A stretch of DNA of 64,000 nt. It comes from Caballeronia megalochromosomata (GTDB lineage Bacteria; Pseudomonadota; Gammaproteobacteria; Burkholderiales; Burkholderiaceae). Position 1 is the stretch's first letter, and every line of letters begins with the position of its first letter. Below, piece by piece: positions 1 to 7,797 of the stretch. The position numbers and the translations under genes were made by a program. The DNA lies in the NCBI GenBank assembly GCA_001580565.1, contig LRBF01000271.1:62001-126000 (forward strand), given 5' to 3'. The notes beneath the pieces were generated by a model. It was given only the letters and a program-made list of their open reading frames with translations. It did no database searches and was not told the origin of the DNA.

Positions 1-1116
1 GAAGATGTTCGCAAGCCCGCCCACCTGGTTGCCCGGGCTGACCTTGCCATTGATCTGCACATCGCGTCCGACCGAATACTCGTCCTTCCACCAGCGAATA
101 CGTTCGAGCAGTTTCTCGCCGACTTCGCGGGTCACCGCGCGACGCGTCAACGTATGCTCGACGCCGTAGATCTCCGGCGTTTCGGAGAGAATCGCGGTGC
201 CGCCATGCCGCACGAGCAGATCGACGGCGGCGCCCAGTGCGGGATTGGCCGTGATCGACGAAAAGCCATCCGATCCGCCGCATTGCAAGCCGATCTTCAA
301 ATGGCTCGCGCTCACGGTCGTGCGCTGCACGCGATTCGCATCGGGCAGCAACGCGCGCACCGCTTCGACACCCGCCTGGATCGTCCTGCGCGTGCCGCCG
401 CTTTCCTGCATGATGAAGGTGTGCAGACGCGAACTTGCGCAGAGACCTTCCTGCTCCATCAAGCCGGCCAGTTGATTGCGCTCACAACCCAGTCCGATGA
501 CGAGCGCCGCGGCGAGATTCGGATGCCGCGCGAAGCCCGCCATCGTGCGGCGTAGCAGCGCCATCGGTTCGCCGCTCATCTCCATGCCGCAGCCGATGCC
601 ATGCGTGAACGCGACCACGCCATCCACATTCGGATAGTCTGCGAGACGCTCGGGCGTGAACCATTCAGCGATCTTGTGCGCGACCGTGGCGGAACAATTC
701 ACCGTCGACAGGATGCCGATGTAATTGCGCGTCGCGACCTCGCCGTTCTCGCGCACGATGCCCAAGAACGTGGCGCGGTCTTCATCCGCGATCATGTCCA
801 CCGCGCGATAGTCCGCGCAGAACGCATGATCGCGATCGAACTCGCGAAACTCGACGTTATGACTATGCACCATCGTGCCCGGCGCGATATCCGCATTCGC
901 GAAGCCGATCGTCACGTTGTACTTGCGCACGGCATCGCCCTTTTTGATGGCGCGTGCCGCGATCTTGTAGCCGGCCGTGACCTGGCTTCTGCACACGAAG
1001 TCCTCGGAAGGCACGGGCGTGCCGATCGCGACATCGGTACGCGCGATCACGACGTTGTCTTCGGGATGCAGGCGAATCACCGGACCCGCGACGGATTTCT
1101 TGATTGTGTCCAGCAT
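1..1116 (-). CDS. UxaA-family sugar-acid dehydratase (altronate/galactarate dehydratase-like), C-terminus off the left edge
   Basis: Only the first 372 codons are present; the gene runs off the left edge. The start ATG (1116) has a GAGGT ribosome-binding site and begins 9 bases after the stop of the upstream enolase-superfamily gene, so the two form an operon. Residues about 10-95 resemble the SAF domain at the N-terminus of altronate/galactarate dehydratases, and the rest resembles the UxaA catalytic domain (THGIGCGM near residue 180, a GLGCERNQ motif near 220 and a LQCGGSDGFS motif near 290). Family members remove water from hexonates or hexarates to give 2-keto-3-deoxy acids in the cytoplasm. 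The exact substrate (altronate, galactarate or another acid) cannot be read from this part. Confidence 0.85.
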   Translation of the reverse strand, partial: MLDTIKKSVAGPVIRLHPEDNVVIARTDVAIGTPVPSEDFVCRSQVTAGYKIAARAIKKGDAVRKYNVTIGFANADIAPGTMVHSHNVEFREFDRDHAFCADYRAVDMIADEDRATFLGIVRENGEVATRNYIGILSTVNCSATVAHKIAEWFTPERLADYPNVDGVVAFTHGIGCGMEMSGEPMALLRRTMAGFARHPNLAAALVIGLGCERNQLAGLMEQEGLCASSRLHTFIMQESGGTRRTIQAGVEAVRALLPDANRVQRTTVSASHLKIGLQCGGSDGFSSITANPALGAAVDLLVRHGGTAILSETPEIYGVEHTLTRRAVTREVGEKLLERIRWWKDEYSVGRDVQINGKVSPGNQVGGLANIF

Positions 1117-1125
1117 GGTTCGACC

Positions 1126-2250
1126 TCAGACGACGCGCTTCCATTGACCGTACTTCGCGACTTCATTCTCGTCGAACGAGAAGCCGAGACCGGGCGCATC
1201 GTGCAACATCACGCGACCATCGCGATGCGATAACTGCCGGTCGATCAGCCTGCGGAAGTTCAGCACCTGATCGTCCCAGAAGAATTCGACATAGCGCGCA
1301 TTCGGCGTCGCGGCGACGAGCGGCGCATGCAGATCGTGGAACCAGTGCGGGCACATCACGACGCCATGGCTCGCCGCCGTCGCCGCGATCTTGCGCCATT
1401 CGGTGATGCCGCCGCACACGGCCGCATCCGTTTGCAGAATCGCGGCCGCGCCCTTGTCGAGCAGTTCCTTGTGATACCAGCGGCCATAACCGATCTCGCC
1501 TGTCGCGATCGGAATGCGCGTCGCCCTGGCAAGACGCGCGTGATTGTCGACATCGTCGGGAGAGAAAGGCTCTTCGATGAAGTACGGATCGTATTGTTCG
1601 AAACGCCTCACGTGCTGCAGTGCCTGCGTGACATCGGTCCAGCCGTTGTTCATGTCGATCATGAGTTCGACATCCGGTCCCACCGCTTCACGCGCCGCTT
1701 TCACGCGACGTTCTTCTTCCTGCGGCGAAAGTCTTCCGCCCTTCATCTTCACCGCGCGAAAGCCCTTCTCGACATAACTCGCCATTTCTTCGCCGAGCTT
1801 CTCCGGCGTCTTGCCTTCGAGGTAATAGCCGCCGCTCGCATAAGCAGGCACCGTTTCGAGCTCGTTCGCGCCGAGATACTTATGCAGCGGCAGCTTGTGC
1901 GTGCGCGCGTTCAGATCCCAGAGCGCGACATCGAGAATGCTCAGCGCGCGCATCACGGTGCCCGCGCGTCCTTGCAGAAGCGCTTCGTCATACATCGCCT
2001 GCCACAGTCCTTCGACCGCATACGAATCCTTGCCGATCAACACCGGCGCGAGCAATTGCTCGACCGCCACCGTCAGCAACTCTCCCGCCGCGCTGCCGAT
2101 ATAGCAAAAGCCAATGCCTTCCACGCCGTCCGTCGAACGGACCTTGACGAGACCATAGTGGCGCGTCGAAACAGTGCGAGTGGAAAACGACGTGACGCGA
2201 TCGAGCGGCACCGCGGCCGCGCAAACCGCAATCGATTCGATGATGGGCAT
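1126..2250 (-). CDS. Mandelate racemase/muconate lactonizing enzyme family protein (probable sugar-acid dehydratase)
   Basis: 374 aa, typical length for the enolase superfamily. The start at 2250 is chosen for its GGAG site 8 bases upstream; an upstream in-frame start would add 21 unlike residues. Visible catalytic elements are the KMK pair (KxK motif), the metal ligands in MIDMNNGW, IEEPF and ATGEIG, and a late PHWFHD histidine with a TDAAVCGG aspartate. That set matches the mandelate racemase subgroup, whose His-Asp dyad and KxK lysine act on acid sugars. The product likely feeds the UxaA-like enzyme downstream or acts beside it on another epimer. Substrate is not predictable from sequence alone. 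A LysR gene lies divergently upstream and is the probable regulator. Confidence 0.88.
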   Translation of the reverse strand: MPIIESIAVCAAAVPLDRVTSFSTRTVSTRHYGLVKVRSTDGVEGIGFCYIGSAAGELLTVAVEQLLAPVLIGKDSYAVEGLWQAMYDEALLQGRAGTVMRALSILDVALWDLNARTHKLPLHKYLGANELETVPAYASGGYYLEGKTPEKLGEEMASYVEKGFRAVKMKGGRLSPQEEERRVKAAREAVGPDVELMIDMNNGWTDVTQALQHVRRFEQYDPYFIEEPFSPDDVDNHARLARATRIPIATGEIGYGRWYHKELLDKGAAAILQTDAAVCGGITEWRKIAATAASHGVVMCPHWFHDLHAPLVAATPNARYVEFFWDDQVLNFRRLIDRQLSHRDGRVMLHDAPGLGFSFDENEVAKYGQWKRVV

Positions 2251-2270
2251 GAGTTCGTCTCCGTGATTTT

Positions 2271-2285
2271 CATTCGTTGCGAATG
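2271..2285. promoter_or_regulatory. Inverted repeat in the divergent promoter region
   Basis: CATTCG-TTG-CGAATG is a perfect 6-bp inverted repeat in the 107-bp spacer between the enolase-superfamily gene and the divergent LysR gene. Its position fits a LysR-type operator that also serves autoregulation. This is inference from placement and symmetry. Confidence 0.4.
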
Positions 2286-2357
2286 CAATCAGTTTGATGG
2301 CGTGCGAGCGCAAGAGGAAGTATCCTCTGGCTTCTTCAAACCCAAAAAATTTTATCG

Positions 2358-3233
2358 ATGGACTCGCGCTACCTGCAGAGCTTCGTGTTCGTCGTCGAGC
2401 TCGGTTCCATTGCCGAAGCCGCGCGCAGACTGGATCTCACGCCTGCCGCCGTCGCGCAGCGGGTGAAGATGCTGGAGGCCGAACTCGGCGCGACGCTCGT
2501 GCGCCGCTCGGGCCGCACGGTGGGCGCGACAGAGGCAGGCGAGCGCATTCTGGCGCGTGCGCGAACCGTACTGCATGACATTCGCGACCTGCGCGCGGAC
2601 ATCGACGATACGGAACAGCTGGGCGGTCAATTGCGCCTCGGCGGCATGGCGACCATGATGGCCGGCCTCATTCCCGATGCGCTCGCGGTGCTGCTGAACC
2701 GTTATCCGCAGATGGATTTTTATCTGGAACCGGGCACGTCGCTCGATCTCTATCGCAAGGTGACGAGCGGCGACCTCGATGCCGCCGTTATTGCACAGCC
2801 GCTTTTCAATCTCCCGAAGAGTTGCGACTGGCATACATTCAGAAAGGAATCGCTGGTTCTATTGACGCCCGCTTCGATGCACGTCACCGATGTGCATGCC
2901 ACCTTGCAGACAGAGCCGTTCGTGCGCTATGACCGCAATGTCGTCGGCGGTCAGCTTGCGGATGCCTATCTGCGGCAGCATGGCATCAAGCCGCATCAAC
3001 GTTGCGAACTGGATGGACTCGCCGCCATCGCGACCCTGGTCGATCGCGGCCTTGGGGTATCGCTCATACCGGACTGGGCGTCGCAGGAATTGAGCGGACT
3101 GTCCTTGAAAAGATGGGCGTTGCCGCATGCCGCGCCCAGACGCCTCGTCGGTTTGCTGTGGGGACGATCGTCCGCGCGACTGCGCCTCGTGCAAGCGTTT
3201 CTGGCGGCCGCCGAATCCGTCGGACGGAATTGA
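2358..3233 (+). CDS. LysR-family transcriptional regulator
   Basis: 291 aa, normal LysR length. The winged helix-turn-helix occupies residues 1-60 (LQSFVFVVELGSIAEAARRL, then TPAAVAQRVKMLEAELG), followed by a linker helix and a substrate-binding domain of two Rossmann-like halves. Divergent from the enolase-superfamily/UxaA pair, so it most likely controls that sugar-acid operon in response to substrate or a keto-deoxy intermediate. The IS-bounded insertion begins 18 bp after its stop, so any former readthrough into the dehydratase-aldolase genes further right is now interrupted. Confidence 0.92.
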   Translation: MDSRYLQSFVFVVELGSIAEAARRLDLTPAAVAQRVKMLEAELGATLVRRSGRTVGATEAGERILARARTVLHDIRDLRADIDDTEQLGGQLRLGGMATMMAGLIPDALAVLLNRYPQMDFYLEPGTSLDLYRKVTSGDLDAAVIAQPLFNLPKSCDWHTFRKESLVLLTPASMHVTDVHATLQTEPFVRYDRNVVGGQLADAYLRQHGIKPHQRCELDGLAAIATLVDRGLGVSLIPDWASQELSGLSLKRWALPHAAPRRLVGLLWGRSSARLRLVQAFLAAAESVGRN

Positions 3234-3247
3234 CACAGGACGATCCC

Positions 3248-3251
3248 TTAG
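3248..3251. repeat. Target-site duplication TTAG, left copy
   Basis: TTAG lies directly outside the left inverted repeat and is repeated directly outside the right one (7666-7669). A 4-bp YTAR duplication is the usual signature of IS5-group insertion. Confidence 0.8.
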
Positions 3252-3268
3252 GGCAACACTGATTAAGT
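3252..3268 (+). repeat. Left terminal inverted repeat of the IS unit
   Basis: GGCAACACTGATTAAGT; pairs with the right end at 7649-7665 with 15 of 17 positions complementary. It directly abuts the TTAG duplication. Confidence 0.8.
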
Positions 3269-3328
3269 CCACCGTCTATACACGTCACGCGTTATAGACG
3301 ATACGTGCAACGAGATAGACAAAAGACG

Positions 3329-4183
3329 ATGAAACAGCAGACGCTCGCGATGGCAGCAGATGAGGGTGCGGGATTCGAGACGCGACGCAAGCGCACGCGG
3401 CGCGATGAGTTTCTCGATACGATGAACACCATCGTGCCGTGCGCCGAGTTGTGTGCGGTGATTGAGCCGCATTACCCGAAGCGCGGCAACGGCCGCCCGC
3501 CGATTGGCCTGGAGCGCATGTTGCAGATTCAACTCGTTCAGCATTGGTTCAATCCGGCCGACTTCGCTTGCGAGGAGGCGCTGTACGACAGCACCAGCTT
3601 GCGCCGCTTCGTAGGCATCGATCTGGGTTGCGAAGCGGTGCCGGATGGCCACGACGCTGCTGAAGTTCCGGCGCCTGCTGGAGGCGAACAAGCTCGGTGA
3701 GCAACTGTTTTCCGAGGTTGGACGGGTTCTGCAAGCCAGCGGGATGAAGCTCAACAGCGGGACCATCGTGGATGCGAGCTTGATCGCGACGCCCAGTTCG
3801 ACGAAAAATAGCGAGAAGGCGCGCGATCCCGAAATGCATTAGACGCGCAAAGGCCGACAGTGGTATTTCGGCATGAATTTGCATATCGGAGTCGACAGCC
3901 AAAGCGGCTTGACGCATAGCGCGGTAGTCACATCGGCCAACGTTCACGACAAGCATGCGTTGACGCAACTGCTGCGTGGACAAGAACGGCGCGTTTATGG
4001 CGATAGCGCCTATGCGAGCCAGAAAGCGCTGATTCGCGAAAAGTCGCCCCACGCTCGCGACTTCACCAATCAGCGTACGTTCGCAGTCGTCAAACGGCTG
4101 TGGGGTTCACGAAGGTACGTTACCGGGGCCTGGCGAAAAATGCCAAATCGCGCCTTCGTCGCGCTGGCATTGAGCAACATTTA
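3329..4183 (+). pseudogene. IS5-family transposase, multiply disrupted
   Basis: The product follows IS5-family DDE transposases: a DUF772-like N-terminus (TIVPCAELCAVIEPHYPKR), a first aspartate in SGTIVDA and a second in VYGDSAYAS. It cannot be functional. An extra G near 3647 shifts the frame, a TAG codon interrupts it at 3840-3842 (probably a former CAG), and about 80 bases are missing near 4080. That gap removes the region where the family carries its third catalytic residue (the Glu before HVFAVVKRLWG). A missing T near 4105 and an extra A near 4146 shift the frame again. The coding part ends where the cargo begins. Lesions are read by comparison with the family sequence as remembered, and with the second copy at 7427. 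Confidence 0.85.
4118..4183 (+). repeat. 65-bp direct repeat of transposase sequence, left copy
   Basis: 66 bases that recur at 7427-7491 with one substitution and one extra A. The two copies mark the limits of the cargo. Confidence 0.85.
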
Positions 4184-4462
4184 CTCAGGGAGTTCGATCT
4201 TCCCGCTTGGCGTGGGATCCGACGCGCTCATGCTCATCATCGCCGAGCTGAAGTTGACCGTCAACGACTCTTCTCGGCGTAAACCATTAAGAGTGTTTTC
4301 TTGAAACAGCCTCTCCTGTCGAACAAACTTCGTCTAACCTATGACTCTTCAATAGGTAGTCTTAACTGGTTCCTGGGATGCATTAGCCTGGGAACACCGC
4401 ACTGCCCAGCTAAATACCCGCGCGGCTGGAACCCATCGATCAACTGTGGCGGAGAGTGGATC
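4184..4462 (+). other. Cargo leader region, 279 bp without a convincing gene
   Basis: Between the transposase remnant and the first cargo gene. Composition changes within it from chromosome-like (about 4184-4270) to AT-richer. A 6-bp inverted repeat (ACCTAT/ATAGGT) occurs near 4338-4358. A promoter for the three cargo genes should lie here, but no clear -35/-10 pair can be assigned. Confidence 0.4.
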
Positions 4463-5917
4463 ATGAACGACGCCGAGCCGGTCAATCCCCGTAGCTTTTA
4501 CCGGCCTTTTTGGCGCGTCACAAGTCTCTGGACGGGGACTATCTGCATCGCAGTCTGGTACCTCTATCACCAGACGAATGATTCGTCGAGGTTGCCCTCA
4601 GAGGTTGTTCACCTTCATATTCAAGAAGGTATAGCTCAAGCGCTTCTCGTTATCCTGCTCACTTACTTAAGTTTTAAGGTCTTTACATTAGCGGGTGGGC
4701 GTAGGCAACATCCAGTTCGCCCAAATTTAACCGTCGCCGAAGCGGCAAAGCGAGTACAGATTATTACAGCTACAAGTGCTGGGCAAAATAGTCGTATGAC
4801 AGTCGACGCACTTCTTAGGATTCAATCCTTTCTTCTGGCGCATCGTCCTATTTGTGTTTTTATTTACGTTATATTGCCAGCTGGGGTTTTTTTCTTGGCG
4901 ATGCTCGTGAAGTATGAGGCGGTTGATCAGCCCGCGATATTCGTCATGGCGCTCGTGGGAATATATGTCGCAGCCGAGCATTACAACGGCCTCGTGCAGC
5001 ACGAAAAACAGGTTGACATATTAAAATCTCACATGGAGACGCTTAACAACGCTTTCGGGATTGTGCAGGGTAGACGAGAACTTTATAGGGCATACAGCGA
5101 ACCGGGGACCGACATAACTGCTGTTGTTCGACTCTTCGATATCGATCCGGTGTGGTGGTCCTGTAACGCGGATAGCGACGTGAGCGTATGGTCGGAGTAT
5201 GAAAACCATACGGAATTGACTTTCTATAACGCCCTTCTACGTGGGAAACGCCCCAGCGTTACGTTTGTCTCGGATATGCCGCTCCCTGCAGTCCACGAAG
5301 AGTCGGACCTCGAAAAAGCGGACCGCTTTGGACATCTGCTAGGACTGGTCTGGCAATGCGTCGTTTTCTCGCATTTGCGAGACGCAATGCCGTCTCCCGT
5401 GACATCGCTGCGTATTCGAATTTCTTTCACTTATAAATGGATTCACGTGGTCGACGATAACGTCTATCAACTAGTCGACTTACAGGACGGCGCGACGTTA
5501 CGAAACCTGACCTTAGAGATCAAAGACCAAATCAAGAAGGAAAAGCTCATCCACGCCGAACGGGACGATATCCTTGCTTGCGCTGCAAGAGGGTGTGACG
5601 CCGAGGAATACGTCGCGTCTCTGCTTCGATATGCTGGAAAGAAACAAAAAATACCGAGTCTTAACGAACTCACTGACCTACACATACACTCTCTCATGCG
5701 ATCGCTAGGTTTTCTTGAATGGTTGGAGCATCGGTCCCTTCTTTTTCCCGAAGCGGGAGAAAAAAGTGTTGAAGAAGTTTCGCCTCTGTGCGTGATCATC
5801 TTTAAGGAATTCATTGAGAGAATGCAGAAGCGGCACGTTCCGGGGCAAGACGGTCTAGTCGAGCACGCGGATGCACAAAAAGGAACTCTATTAGCAATGG
5901 CCCTTGAGGTAATGTGA
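4463..5917 (+). CDS. Unrecognised four-helix membrane protein with large soluble C-terminal domain (cargo gene 1)
   Basis: 484 aa from the ATG at 4463, which has a GGAGAG site 6-7 bases upstream; the frame stays open upstream but without homology-like sequence. Four hydrophobic helices are visible at about 18-35, 57-77, 130-149 and 157-172. They are followed by a soluble region of about 310 residues rich in charged and aromatic residues (DPVWWS, SVWSEYENHT and FYNALLRGK between 228 and 262, and a helical part near 380-480). I recognise no catalytic motif. Codon use (TTA, ATA, AGA) and AT content differ from the neighbouring chromosome, which indicates transfer. The next gene starts 3 bases after its stop, so the two are probably made together. 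A membrane sensor or effector of an accessory system is possible but unproven. Confidence 0.75.
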   Translation: MNDAEPVNPRSFYRPFWRVTSLWTGTICIAVWYLYHQTNDSSRLPSEVVHLHIQEGIAQALLVILLTYLSFKVFTLAGGRRQHPVRPNLTVAEAAKRVQIITATSAGQNSRMTVDALLRIQSFLLAHRPICVFIYVILPAGVFFLAMLVKYEAVDQPAIFVMALVGIYVAAEHYNGLVQHEKQVDILKSHMETLNNAFGIVQGRRELYRAYSEPGTDITAVVRLFDIDPVWWSCNADSDVSVWSEYENHTELTFYNALLRGKRPSVTFVSDMPLPAVHEESDLEKADRFGHLLGLVWQCVVFSHLRDAMPSPVTSLRIRISFTYKWIHVVDDNVYQLVDLQDGATLRNLTLEIKDQIKKEKLIHAERDDILACAARGCDAEEYVASLLRYAGKKQKIPSLNELTDLHIHSLMRSLGFLEWLEHRSLLFPEAGEKSVEEVSPLCVIIFKEFIERMQKRHVPGQDGLVEHADAQKGTLLAMALEVM

Positions 5918-5920
5918 CCC

Positions 5921-6985
5921 ATGCACGATCAATCATTAGGCCGATTTTGTACCAACGTAAAGACAGTCTGCGAGGCTGTTTTACAGTGCATTTCACGCGG
6001 CCTTGATCCGGCGGAACCAATCACGCGACAGATCGGAAGCGTAATAAAACGAACATCTCGTGTCGATCTAATGATCGACGAAGTCTTAGCCTTCAGTTCC
6101 CTGATGTTGACTTTCAGAGACGGTGGCGCATTGAAGGCGAATCGGCATGTGTTTTCATCACTAGACTTCAATCGTAGGGCGGACAATGCAGGAGGAAAGA
6201 TCGACTACGACTTATTGCTTCTGGAATATCTCGCGACGGCATGGCTAGTTTTGTATTTTCTGTCGGTTCCTTTCCCTCAAACATGGGAGAGGGTACGTCG
6301 TTGGGAAGAAGACGGTGGCGGACAGTTACCGAGCGGCGTTTGTATTAGCAAAGCTACCGGAGACCTGTTTCGTCAAGAACGCTTGCGCAATGCACATGGT
6401 CCCGTTGTGCGCGACTCCGATCCGACCGGCGATCTTTGCGTACTGACACATTGTCCCGCCGCGCTATTCTCTGACTTTTTTGAACCTAACTCATGCCGAG
6501 CATCCACGTTTCAAAGCTTTGCACCTGACGAGAGTCATATCCTGGCGCGGTGTTATGAGTTCATCCAACTGCGGTTGTACTGTTGCTCCGGACTTTCAAT
6601 CCGTTATTTTATTCCAACGTACACCGTGGCACATCGATTAGCCGCTTCTAAAACGGGAGACGCATGGACCACTATGATCGCGTGGCTCCGTCGTTCAGTC
6701 TTTGAGTTCCCAGTCTTGGGACAGTCCGTTCAGCTTATTGATGCGGCCGTTCGGTTTGACTGCGTGATTAATGCCATTACGGGGATTTACACGTACGAAG
6801 AGCTTCGCCCTAATGAAGGAGAGCCGACTATCATCTTTCCTGGTACGTACTTCAGGGAGCCCCGGCGAATCATGTATAGGAGTTGGTTGAGAAGCATAAA
6901 GCTCGAGGATGGGGAAAATCTCATCTCCTGCAACGACGAGCAACTCAACGCGATCCGCTCGCGTATCGCCGGAACGATCGCCTGA
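5921..6985 (+). CDS. Unrecognised protein, partner of the membrane protein (cargo gene 2)
   Basis: 354 aa. Starts 3 bases after the previous stop, with GAGGT about 10 bases before the ATG inside the previous gene's end. No domain is recognised. One hydrophobic stretch at about 98-118 (LLLLEYLATAWLVLYFLS) could be a membrane helix or a buried core segment. The protein is notably cysteine-rich for its length (for example LCVLTHCP, SCRAS and YCCSG). AT-rich codon use matches the previous gene, so both came from the same foreign source. The tight spacing points to a stoichiometric or functional pair. Function unknown. Confidence 0.75.
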   Translation: MHDQSLGRFCTNVKTVCEAVLQCISRGLDPAEPITRQIGSVIKRTSRVDLMIDEVLAFSSLMLTFRDGGALKANRHVFSSLDFNRRADNAGGKIDYDLLLLEYLATAWLVLYFLSVPFPQTWERVRRWEEDGGGQLPSGVCISKATGDLFRQERLRNAHGPVVRDSDPTGDLCVLTHCPAALFSDFFEPNSCRASTFQSFAPDESHILARCYEFIQLRLYCCSGLSIRYFIPTYTVAHRLAASKTGDAWTTMIAWLRRSVFEFPVLGQSVQLIDAAVRFDCVINAITGIYTYEELRPNEGEPTIIFPGTYFREPRRIMYRSWLRSIKLEDGENLISCNDEQLNAIRSRIAGTIA

Positions 6986-6997
6986 ACGGGAGCGCGA

Positions 6998-7327
6998 ATG
7001 ATAAGTTCTGCCTCAGTCGTCGCGGCACTCGTAGCCGCCGTCGTCGCATTATTAACGGCCCTCATCACGGCACTCGTAACAGTCGGTGTAGCTGAGCGGA
7101 GGCTCAGACGCGACTACCGTCTTGAATTTGCAACGGAAAGTGTCGCGCGAGAACTGATGAGCGATCCGAAATGGGAGCAGCGTTCGTTCGAGGCTATCCA
7201 ATCAGGCCTGGGAGGATTTGCCGAGGACGATCTTCGACGCATTCTTGTAAAAGCCGGAGCCATCCGGTTCACCGTGTCAGGAAGAGAACATTGGGGATTG
7301 CTTGCGCGTAATCGCGAACGTCTCTAA
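6998..7327 (+). CDS. Small membrane-anchored protein, conserved hypothetical type (cargo gene 3)
   Basis: 109 aa. GGGAGCG lies 5 bases before the ATG and the gene is 12 bases after cargo gene 2. One N-terminal membrane helix (about 5-30, Ala/Val/Leu-rich) is followed by a basic ERRLRRDYRLEF segment and a compact soluble domain with GGFAEDDLRRILVKAGAIRF and a closing HWGLLARN. From memory, this layout (single helix, ERRLRR linker, winged-helix-like tail) is common among bacterial hypothetical proteins of unknown role found near mobile DNA. It is the third and last gene of the cargo operon and shares its expected expression. Confidence 0.7.
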   Translation: MISSASVVAALVAAVVALLTALITALVTVGVAERRLRRDYRLEFATESVARELMSDPKWEQRSFEAIQSGLGGFAEDDLRRILVKAGAIRFTVSGREHWGLLARNRERL

Positions 7328-7335
7328 GCCGACAC

Positions 7336-7353
7336 CGGATGGCAAAACATCCG
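7336..7353 (+). terminator. Hairpin after the cargo genes
   Basis: CGGATG-GCAAAA-CATCCG, a 6-bp stem starting 9 bases after the last cargo stop. There is no T-run, so it is a weak terminator candidate at best. Confidence 0.3.
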
Positions 7354-7426
7354 CTTCGGATACCTCGCAGGTAAAGGCATTGCCACTCCGCCCCGGGAAC
7401 GGTTCGTAGCGATACGCTGAACCGTC

Positions 7427-7491
7427 CGTTACCGAGGCCTGGCGAAAAATGCCAATCGCGCCTTCGTCGCGCTGGCATTGAGCAACATTTA
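7427..7491 (+). repeat. 65-bp direct repeat of transposase sequence, right copy
   Basis: Matches 4118-4183 except for one substitution and one missing A. This copy keeps the intact reading frame. Confidence 0.85.
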
Positions 7492-7533
7492 TCTCGCGCG
7501 CAGGCGCCTGATGGCACCGATACGTCTGAAATG
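7427..7533 (+). pseudogene. IS5-family transposase, C-terminal fragment
   Basis: Reads VRYRGLAKNANRAFVALALS and continues to a natural stop at 7531-7533, the expected C-terminus of the same transposase whose 5' part is at 3329-4183. Everything upstream of it is missing, so this is either the tail of a second IS copy or the displaced tail of the first. Confidence 0.8.
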
Positions 7534-7665
7534 AGCGAAGCGCGGGTCGTAGCCCCATACGCGGCGGCCCGCGGCGCGGTAAATGCAAACAAAACGCGTC
7601 ACCCACATGACTCTGCTACGTCCCGCGTACGCTTCGATAAACCCAGATACTTGTTCAGTGTTGCC
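7534..7665 (+). other. 3' noncoding end of the IS unit with right terminal inverted repeat
   Basis: About 130 bp between the transposase stop and the right inverted repeat (7649-7665). No gene is seen. Confidence 0.6.
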
Positions 7666-7669
7666 TTAG
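7666..7669. repeat. Target-site duplication TTAG, right copy
   Basis: Same TTAG as at 3248-3251, directly outside the right inverted repeat. That the pair survives shows the outer ends have stayed together since insertion. Confidence 0.8.
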
Positions 7670-7797
7670 CGTTTCTCGCTTCCGAAAGCAAAAATCTCTA
7701 TGGTTTGAAGCAAGCGTCACACGCGCTCATGACCAGCGCAAAGCCGCGATAATCAAGGCACGGAGACATCCAGTGATCATCAAACGGTAATGCGACC

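Larger units (their letters stand above)
3252..7665. mobile_element. IS5-family composite unit or cargo-carrying IS, 4414 bp
   Basis: The unit is bounded by imperfect 17-bp terminal inverted repeats (GGCAACACTGATTAAGT at the left; the complement of GGCAACACTGAACAAGT at the right, two mismatches) and by TTAG direct repeats. Inside are, in order, a degenerate IS5-type transposase gene (3329-4183), an AT-richer cargo with three genes (4463-7327), and the intact last part of the same transposase gene (7427-7533) with its 3' flank. A 65-bp stretch of transposase sequence occurs on both sides of the cargo. The simplest readings are the eroded remains of an IS-cargo-IS composite transposon, or a later insertion into one IS. 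It sits between two groups of sugar-acid genes. Confidence 0.8.
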
